Origin: Phosphoribacter sp964558825
Lineage (GTDB): Bacteria > Actinomycetota > Actinomycetes > Actinomycetales > Dermatophilaceae
Reading direction: 5' to 3'
Length of the DNA stretch: 6,180 nucleotides
Assembly (NCBI GenBank): GCA_964558825.1
Contig: CAZLGB010000201.1
Span: forward strand, 1 to 6,180
How positions within the stretch are numbered: the first letter of the stretch is position 1; each line of letters starts with the position of its first letter. A program made the translations under genes and the position numbers. This document shows positions 1 to 5,800 of this stretch, one piece after another. The notes beneath the pieces were generated by a model that made no database searches, was not told the DNA's origin, and saw only the letters and a list, made by a program, of their open reading frames with translations.

Positions 1-74
1 GCACCGGCACCGGGGCGGCGGGCGGCGCCCGCCGACCCCGGCCCGCTGGTGCGGGGCACGCGTCGGGTCGTCAT
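1..74 (-). CDS. Putative FtsB/DivIC-family septum formation initiator, N-terminal fragment
   Basis: An open frame begins with ATG at 74-72 and runs off the left edge of the window, so only about 24 residues are visible (MTTRRVPRTSGPGSAG, then more Arg, Ala and Gly). This arginine-rich, disordered start is typical of the cytoplasmic tail of actinobacterial FtsB/DivIC-like proteins, which are single-pass membrane proteins with a coiled coil that act in the divisome. The transmembrane segment and coiled coil would lie outside the window, so the family cannot be confirmed from sequence. The main support is position: in actinobacteria such as M. tuberculosis a gene of this type follows eno directly. 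No convincing Shine-Dalgarno precedes the ATG. An inverted-repeat arm (CCACCAG) abuts the start codon and could occlude it. A start further inside the frame is possible. The identification is an inference. Confidence 0.5.
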   Translation of the reverse strand, partial: MTTRRVPRTSGPGSAGAARRPGAG

Positions 75-102
75 CTGGTGGTCGCTCGGGTCAGGGACCG
101 CA

Positions 103-125
103 TCCCACCAGTGTGACGGGTGGGA
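103..125 (-). terminator. Hairpin directly after the eno stop codon, possible weak terminator
   Basis: Arms TCCCACC (103-109 on the plus strand) and GGTGGGA (119-125) are perfectly complementary over 7 bases with a 9-base loop. The hairpin begins immediately after the enolase stop codon. There is no U-tract, which is common for actinobacterial 3' hairpins, and 7-base GC-rich repeats also arise by chance. Its inner strand can instead pair with CCACCAG at 75-81, next to the following gene's start, so it might be a regulatory or RNA-processing hairpin rather than a terminator. Confidence 0.3.
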
Positions 126-1415
126 CTACTGGGACTTGGCAGCGAAACGCGGGAAGGCGCCGGCACCGGCATACACCGCGGCGTCGTCGAGCTCCTCCTC
201 GATGCGCAGCAGCTGGTTGTACTTGGCGACGCGGTCGGACCGAGCCGGCGCACCGGTCTTGATCTGGCCACAGTTGGTCGCGACGGCGAGGTCGGCGATC
301 GTCGTGTCCTCGGTCTCGCCGGAGCGGTGGCTCATCATGCAGCGGTAGCCAGCGCGGTGGGCCAGCTCGACCGCGTCGAGGGTCTCGGTCAGCGAGCCGA
401 TCTGGTTGACCTTGACGAGCAGGGCGTTGGCGGTCTTGGTGTCGATGCCGCGCTGCAGCCGCTCGGGGTTGGTGACGAACAGGTCGTCGCCGACGAGCTG
501 GACCTTGTCGCCGAGGGCGTCGGTGATGGCCTTCCAGCCCTCCCAGTCCTCCTCGTTCATCGGGTCCTCGATCGACACGAGGGGGTATGCCGCGACGAGC
601 TCGGCGTAGTAGTCGGTCATCTCGGCCGCACTCTTGCGCGAGCCCTCGAACTCGTAGGCGCCGTCCTTGTAGAACTCGGTCGCGGCGACGTCGAGCGCGA
701 GCGCGACATCCGTGCCCGGCTTGAGGCCGGCCTTCTCGATCGCCTCGCAGATGAGGTCGAGGGCCGCGCGGTTGCTCTCGAGGTTGGGGGCGAAGCCGCC
801 CTCGTCGCCGAGGCCGGTCGACAGGCCGCGGTCGTGGAGGACCTTCTTGAGCGCGTGGTAGACCTCGGCTCCCCAGCGCAATGCCTCCTTGAAGGACGGC
901 GCGCCGATGGGGGCGATCATGAATTCCTGGATGTCGACATTGGAGTCGGCGTGGGCGCCACCGTTGAGGATGTTCATCATCGGCACCGGCAGGATGTGGG
1001 CGTTGGGCCCACCGACATAGCGGAAGAGCGGCAGCCCGGCGGAGTCGGCGGCGGCCTTGGCCACGGCGAGTGAGACGCCGAGGATGGCGTTGGCGCCGAG
1101 GTTCTCCTTGTTGGCCGAGCCGTCCAGGGCCATCATCTCGGCGTCGATGAGCCGCTGCTCGCTCGCGTCGAAGCCCATGATCTTGGGGTTGATGTCGTCG
1201 AGCACGGCGTCGACGGCCTTCTCGACACCCTTGCCGCCATAGCGACCCTTGTCGCCGTCGCGCTTCTCGTAGGCCTCGAAGGCGCCGGTCGACGCGCCCG
1301 AGGGCACGGCCGCGCGGGCGATGGTGCCGTCGTCGAGAGCCACCTCGACCTCGATGGTGGGGTTGCCGCGCGAGTCGAGGATCTCGCGTGCTCCGACTGC
1401 TTCAATGCTGGCCAC
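126..1415 (-). CDS. eno: Enolase (phosphopyruvate hydratase)
   Basis: Cytoplasmic glycolytic enzyme that interconverts 2-phosphoglycerate and phosphoenolpyruvate. The 429-residue length is normal for bacterial enolase and the protein is complete. The N-terminal capping domain carries the mobile loop residues SGASTG (39-44). The barrel carries the substrate-loop histidine in NGGAHA (His155), the catalytic acid Glu205 in GDEGGFAPN and the catalytic base Lys335 in LLVKVNQIGSLTET. Metal ligands by alignment to known enolases are Asp242, Glu283 and Asp310. The SHRSGETED loop is at 362-370. These role assignments come from the family; the motifs themselves are seen directly. The start is GTG at 1415-1413, chosen because the protein begins MASIEAVGAREILDSRGNP as in other actinobacterial enolases and because GGAGG lies 6 bases upstream. 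The 96-base leader separating it from mazG could hold its own promoter, although I see no convincing -10 box. Confidence 0.98.
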   Translation of the reverse strand: MASIEAVGAREILDSRGNPTIEVEVALDDGTIARAAVPSGASTGAFEAYEKRDGDKGRYGGKGVEKAVDAVLDDINPKIMGFDASEQRLIDAEMMALDGSANKENLGANAILGVSLAVAKAAADSAGLPLFRYVGGPNAHILPVPMMNILNGGAHADSNVDIQEFMIAPIGAPSFKEALRWGAEVYHALKKVLHDRGLSTGLGDEGGFAPNLESNRAALDLICEAIEKAGLKPGTDVALALDVAATEFYKDGAYEFEGSRKSAAEMTDYYAELVAAYPLVSIEDPMNEEDWEGWKAITDALGDKVQLVGDDLFVTNPERLQRGIDTKTANALLVKVNQIGSLTETLDAVELAHRAGYRCMMSHRSGETEDTTIADLAVATNCGQIKTGAPARSDRVAKYNQLLRIEEELDDAAVYAGAGAFPRFAAKSQ

Positions 1416-1421
1416 GACGTG

Positions 1422-1426
1422 CCTCC
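1422..1426 (-). promoter_or_regulatory. Ribosome binding site of eno
   Basis: The minus strand reads GGAGG, then 6 bases, then GTG. This strong Shine-Dalgarno fixes the non-ATG start of enolase at 1415. Confidence 0.75.
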
Positions 1427-1511
1427 ATGGGGACGTGAGCGGATTGGTCCGAGTCGGCGGTCGGGGCGTCGCCCGCAGCGTCGAGGGCGCGCGACTGCCG
1501 TCCCGTCAACC

Positions 1512-2270
1512 CTAGCGGGCGGCGTCGACGACGTCCCGCACAGCAGCGCGCAGAGCGGCGTCAGGATCGTCACGTCGGCGCACCAGCGTGGCGACGAGGG
1601 CGAGCAGCTGCGCGCCGGCCGAGTCGCCGGCAGCGACCCGATCGACCAGCTCCCCCTGCCCGGCCCGATCGAGGCGGGCGATGACCTGCGCGGCTCGGGC
1701 GAGCGACGGCATACCAGCGGGTATGCCGTCGAGCGGGCCGCCCGCCGCGCTGCCGGGTCGAGGTATTTCCCTACCTTCTGCCGGTAGCGGAATACCTCGA
1801 TCCGTGGCGGCCGTGGCGGCAGCGGCGGCCTTCGCGGCCTTCTCGGCCGCCTTGATGACCTCCCAGTTGGCGGCCACCTGCTCCGGAGTGTCGGCGACGA
1901 CGTCACCGAAGACATGCGGGTGGCGGCGGCGCAGCTTGGCGGCGATGCCGGCCGCGACGTCATCGATGTCGAAGGGCGCGGTGGGGTCGTCCTGGCCGAT
2001 CCGGGCGTGGAAGACGACCTGCAGCAGCACGTCGCCGAGCTCCTCGACCATGTGGGCGCGATCGCCGGACTCGATCGCCTCGTGGGTCTCCTCGATCAAA
2101 TAGGGCACGAGCGAGGCATGCGTCTGCTCGGCATCCCACGGGCAGCCACCGGGCGAACGCAGCCGGTCCATGACGGCGACGAGCTCGAGCAGGGCGGCCC
2201 CCCGACCTGTGGCGGCCGACTCGCCGTGGGCCGCGGCCGCGCCACCGCTGTCGTGAGGCTCGGCCGTCAT
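1512..2270 (-). CDS. mazG: MazG-family nucleoside triphosphate pyrophosphohydrolase
   Basis: Hydrolyses nucleoside triphosphates to the monophosphate and pyrophosphate, a house-cleaning role for non-canonical nucleotides and in stress physiology. The protein has 252 residues (E. coli MazG 263). The N-terminal MazG domain is intact: MDRLRSPGGCPWDAEQTH (34-51), the metal-binding EExxE in EETHEA (Glu60, Glu61, Glu64), ExxD in EELGD (Glu77, Asp80), then KLRRRHPHVF (112-121) and NWEVIK. An Ala/Lys-rich linker follows (about 141-156), then a segment encoded by a palindrome (about 156-173), then the conserved-type GIPAGMPSLARA. The C-terminal half resembles the second MazG domain (DPDAALRAAV) but is shortened and lacks the acidic metal-binding motif, so activity would rest on the N-terminal domain. 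ATG at 2270 lies 7 bases after the upstream lipoprotein stop, with no clear Shine-Dalgarno, suggesting translational coupling. The first 25 or so residues are low-complexity, so a start further inside is possible. Confidence 0.95.
   Translation of the reverse strand: MTAEPHDSGGAAAAHGESAATGRGAALLELVAVMDRLRSPGGCPWDAEQTHASLVPYLIEETHEAIESGDRAHMVEELGDVLLQVVFHARIGQDDPTAPFDIDDVAAGIAAKLRRRHPHVFGDVVADTPEQVAANWEVIKAAEKAAKAAAAATAATDRGIPLPAEGREIPRPGSAAGGPLDGIPAGMPSLARAAQVIARLDRAGQGELVDRVAAGDSAGAQLLALVATLVRRRDDPDAALRAAVRDVVDAAR
1704..1731. repeat. Perfect 12-base-arm palindrome inside mazG
   Basis: CGACGGCATACC (1704-1715) and GGTATGCCGTCG (1720-1731) are exact reverse complements around a 4-base spacer AGCG. 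The element encodes roughly residues 180-189 of MazG (LDGIPAGMPS), a conserved-type segment, so it may be partly explained by codon choice. It includes the rare codon ATA and two copies of the over-represented GTATGCCG octamer. Confidence 0.85.
1754..1804. repeat. 51-base imperfect palindrome in the mazG interdomain linker
   Basis: Arms of 22 bases (1754-1775 and 1783-1804) flank a 7-base loop TTCTGCC. Nineteen of 22 positions are Watson-Crick; the exceptions are 1757/1801 (G/T), 1768/1790 (T/G) and 1770/1788 (C/C). The core arm TCGAGGTATT / AATACCTCGA is perfect over 10 bases. The stretch is AT-richer than its surroundings and encodes RGIPLPAEGREIPRPG in the mazG frame with codons unusual for such a GC-rich genome (ATT, CTA, GAA, AGG, ATA, CGA). 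The two G/T pairs would be G-U in a plus-strand transcript but C-A mismatches in the mazG mRNA. The pairing is seen directly; an origin as an inserted palindromic element is inference. Confidence 0.85.
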
Positions 2271-2277
2271 CGCTGGC

Positions 2278-2805
2278 TCAGGCGGTCGGCGCGGGTGACG
2301 CCTTGATCCACGGCTCGGAGAGCGGCACCAGCCCGCCGTTCTGCAGGTTGATCTGCCCGTAGCGGGGATTCATCGTGATCGTCGCCTGCTGCATGGCCGC
2401 GACGACCGCTTGCTTGTCGTCGGCCGACATCGCGCTCACCGCGGAGTTGGTCCGCAGGAACTCCAGCGTCTCGGGGGTCGGCGCGGTGACCATGGCGGCC
2501 AACGAGTTGTATTGGACGTCGGGCTTCCAGCTGCCGGTCTGCGCGATCCGCTGCTCGACGAAACCGGAGACGACCAGCCAGTAGAGCACCGTCTGCTCGG
2601 TCACGGTGCCGGTCGCCGCCTGCAGATCCTTCGTCGAGTTGATCTGGCGGGCCGTGGTGGCGACCTGCTCGGTGGTGATCACCCGATCGCCGACGACGGC
2701 CGCCGTCGAGGGGTTGCCGGCGGCGCCGCACGCGGTGAGTCCGACGAGGACGAGCAGCGCGGCGAGCGCGGCGACGACAGGAGAGGCGAGGCGGCGCGCG
2801 GTCAT
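2278..2805 (-). CDS. Secreted lipoprotein with SurA N-terminal-like domain
   Basis: Predicted 175-residue lipoprotein exported and anchored in the cell membrane. The signal peptide has a basic N-terminus (MTARR), a hydrophobic core (about 9-22) and a lipobox LTAC with the lipidated cysteine at 26. The mature part begins with a short linker and then AAVVGDRVITTEQVATTARQ (about 35-54), which resembles the start of the SurA N-terminal chaperone fold (the usual pattern is A.VNg..It..e). The remainder is helical, about 120 residues. There is no parvulin-type peptidyl-prolyl isomerase domain, so it is at most the chaperone-like half; no substrate can be inferred. The start is ATG at 2805, set by GAAAGGAG seven bases upstream; it places the signal peptide correctly. 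A lipoprotein sits near mfd, mazG and eno in M. tuberculosis too (lpqU), but that one is annotated as lytic transglycosylase-like, so the two need not be orthologous. It probably shares a transcript with mazG, 7 bases downstream. Confidence 0.85.
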   Translation of the reverse strand: MTARRLASPVVAALAALLVLVGLTACGAAGNPSTAAVVGDRVITTEQVATTARQINSTKDLQAATGTVTEQTVLYWLVVSGFVEQRIAQTGSWKPDVQYNSLAAMVTAPTPETLEFLRTNSAVSAMSADDKQAVVAAMQQATITMNPRYGQINLQNGGLVPLSEPWIKASPAPTA

Positions 2806-2812
2806 CGGCGCG

Positions 2813-2820
2813 CTCCTTTC
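2813..2820 (-). promoter_or_regulatory. Strong ribosome binding site of the lipoprotein gene
   Basis: The minus strand reads GAAAGGAG, then 7 bases, then ATG at 2805. It decides the start against an in-frame upstream ATG at 2913 that would overlap the end of mfd and place extra residues before the signal peptide. Confidence 0.8.
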
Positions 2821-2829
2821 GATGCAGAC

Positions 2830-2846
2830 CGATCCCACCGGGATCG
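2830..2846 (-). other. Short hairpin between mfd and the lipoprotein gene
   Basis: CGATCCC (2830-2836) and GGGATCG (2840-2846) are perfect 7-base arms with a 3-base loop, 27 bases after the mfd stop and upstream of the lipoprotein ribosome binding site. No U-tract follows, so it is not a clear terminator. It could be an mRNA-processing or leader structure, or chance. The rest of the 68-base spacer shows no convincing promoter. Confidence 0.4.
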
Positions 2847-2873
2847 AAGGCGAAGCGGATGTCGCCCCCAAAC

Positions 2874-5800
2874 CTAGCCGAGCAGGACCGACCTGATCAC
2901 CTCGGCCGCCCACCGCAAGACGGCGGTGTCGCGCAACGGCTGGCCGCCGACCCGTGCGGTCATCGGCTTGGGGACGAGGATGTGGTGCAACTGGTCCTTG
3001 ACGATCGAGCCCGGATGGAGCCGGCCCAGCCGCAGCCGGCGGCTCTCGGGCAACTCGCCCGCCCCGACCGGCCCAAACCGCACGAAGGCACCCTGGACCG
3101 AGATGTCGGCCAGTCCGGCCTGGCGCGCGACGGTCCGCAGCCGGGCGACCTCGAGGAGGTTCTCGACGGGCTCGGGCGGCATACCGTAGCGATCGCGCAG
3201 CTCCGCCTCGATCTCGACCACACCGGCCTCGTCGGTGACCGACGCGAGCTTGCGATAGGCCTCCAGGCGCAGCCGCTCCCCCACCTCGCGCGGATAGCCG
3301 CTGCCCGGCACGTAGTCGTGCGGCAGGTGCGCGTCGACCGGCAACTCGATCTTCACCTCGGCGGGCGGGGCGATGTCCTCACCCTTGTATGCCGCGACCG
3401 CCTCACCGACGAGCCGCACGTAGAGGTCGAAGCCCACCCCCTCGATGTGCCCCGACTGCTCCCCGCCGAGGAGATTGCCGGCCCCGCGGATCTCCAGGTC
3501 CTTCATCGCGACCGCCATGCCGGCGCCGAGGTCGGTGTGGCTGGCGATCGTCTGCAGCCGGTCGTGCGCGGTCTCGGTCAGCGGCTTTTCCGGCGGGAAG
3601 AGGAAGTAGGCATAGGCCCGCTCCCGGCCGCGCCCGACCCGACCGCGCAGCTGGTGCAGCTGCGAGAGCCCGAGCAGGTCGGCGCGCTCGACGATGAGGG
3701 TGTTGGCGTTGGAGATGTCCAGGCCGGTCTCGACGATCGTCGTGCAGACGAGGACGTCGAACTTCTTGTCCCAGAAGTCGAGCACGACCTGCTCGAGCCG
3801 TCCCTCGGCCATCTGGCCGTGGGCGGTCGCCACCCGCGCCTCGGGGATGAGCTCGCGCAGCCGCGAGGCGGCCTTCTCGATCGACTGAGTCCGGTTGTGG
3901 ACGTAGAAGACCTGTCCGTCGCGCAGCAACTCGCGCCGGATGGCCGCGGTGATCTGCCGCTCGTCATAGGCGCCGACGAAGGTGAGGATCGGGTGGCGCT
4001 CCTCGGGGGGCGTTGCGAGAGTGGACATTTCCCGTATGCCGGTCACGGCCATCTCGAGCGTGCGCGGGATCGGGGTGGCCGACATCGCCAGCACGTCGAC
4101 AGCGGTGCGCAGCTGCTTGAGCCGCTCCTTGTGCTCGACCCCGAAGCGTTGCTCCTCGTCGACGACGACGAGCCCGAGGTCCTTGAAGCGGATCCGGTCG
4201 GTGAGCAGGCGGTGGGTGCCGATGACGACGTCGATCGAGCCGTCGGAGATCCCCTCGACGACCCGCTCGGCCTCACCGTCGGACTGGAATCGGCTCAGCG
4301 CCTTGACGGTGACGGGGAATTGGGCATACCGCTCGGAGAAGGTCTGCAGGTGCTGCTGGACGAGCAGGGTCGTCGGCACGAGCACCGCGACCTGCTTGCC
4401 GTCCTGCACGGCCTTGAAGGCGGCGCGCACGGCGATCTCGGTCTTGCCGTAGCCGACGTCGCCACAGATGAGCCGGTCCATGGGCACCTCGCGCTCCATG
4501 TCGGCCTTGACCTCGTCGATGCTCGACAGCTGATCGGGGGTCTCGACATAGGCGAAGGCGTCCTCGAGCTCGCGCTGCCACGGGGTGTCGGGCCCGAAGG
4601 CATAGCCCTTGGTCGCCATCCGCGCCGAGTAGAGCCGGATGAGCTCGCCGGCGATCTGCTTGACGTGCCGGCGGGCCTTGGCCTTCGTCTGCTGCCAATC
4701 GCTGCCGCCGAGGCGGTTGAGCGTGGGCGCCTCTCCCCCAACGTATTTGGTGATCTGGTCGAGCTGGTCGGTCGGCACGAAGAGCCGGTCGGCCGGTTGC
4801 CCGCGCTTGCTCGCGGCATACTCGACGACGAAGTATTCGCGCGTCGCGCCGCCCACCGTGCGCTGCATCATCTCGACGAAACGCCCGACCCCGTGCTGCT
4901 CGTGGACGACATAGTCGCCCGGTCGCAGGGCGAGCGGGTCGATCTGGGCGCGCCGGCGCGAGGGCATCCGGCGCATGTCCCGGGTCGACCCCGAGCTCCC
5001 GACCTGTCCGGTGAGGTCGGTCTCGGTGATGATCGCGAGTTTGCTTGCGGGATCGAGGAATCCGCGCCCAAGGCTGCCTGTCGTGACAACGACGAGGCCC
5101 GGCTCCGGCGGGCCGCCGGCGCTGCCCAACCGGGCAGGTATGCCGTGCTCCCCGAGGACTTCGTGGACGCGCCGGGCGAGGCCGTGCCCTTCGGTGACCG
5201 CCACGACCGTCCAGCCGTCGGTGACCCACTGGGCCAGGTCGGCGACCGCCCGCCCGGTGTCGCCGCGATAGCTCTCGACCTCGCGCAGGCCGAGATCCAC
5301 CCGCTGGCCGGCGTCGATGTCGGGCGGCTGCGCGCCGGGATCCCCGACCGTCTCGAGCTCGGCGTCGGTGGCGAAGGACGTGCACGACCACCACGGCATA
5401 CCTCCGACGATGGCCTCGTGGCGCAGCTGGGCGAGCGTGCGATAGGAGCCCTCGTCGAGGACCCCGCGCAGATCGATCGGCACGGCGTTGCCCGCGGCGG
5501 CGTTGGCCCAACTCGCGTCGAGGAACTCGGCGCTCGTCGCGATGAGGTCGTGGGCGCGCAGCCGGATCCGCTCGGGGTCCTGCAGCACGACCATGGAGCC
5601 GGCCGGCAGCACGTTGAGCAGGCTGTCCATCCCGTCGACGAGCACGGCCGTCAGCGACTCCATGCCCTCGACGGCGATCCCCTCGCCGAGCTTGGTCAGC
5701 AGGTCGGCGACGCCGGGCAGCTGGTCGACGAGCTCGCGCGCCCGAGCCTGGACCGCGTCGGTGAGCAGCAGCTCGCGACACGGCGGAGCCCACAGACCAC

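Noticed and set aside
71..103. A 10-codon minus-strand open frame (MRSLTRATTR) ends in TGA overlapping the ATG of the FtsB-like gene, like a coupled leader peptide.
   Set aside because: The only purine-rich sequence directly abuts its ATG with no spacing, and so short a frame is expected by chance.
120..1073. A plus-strand open frame of about 317 codons lies opposite eno.
   Set aside because: It is antisense to an unmistakable enolase, its composition is repetitive Val/Gly/Asp/Leu, and it is explained by GC3 bias.
1504..1509. TTGACG on the minus strand near the mazG stop as a -35 box for eno.
   Set aside because: No acceptable -10 sequence occurs at the usual spacing, and a single hexamer is weak evidence in this genome.
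2806..2913. An upstream in-frame ATG at 2913 would lengthen the lipoprotein.
   Set aside because: It would overlap the end of mfd and put 36 residues before the signal peptide; the ATG at 2805 has a strong ribosome binding site and a proper signal sequence.
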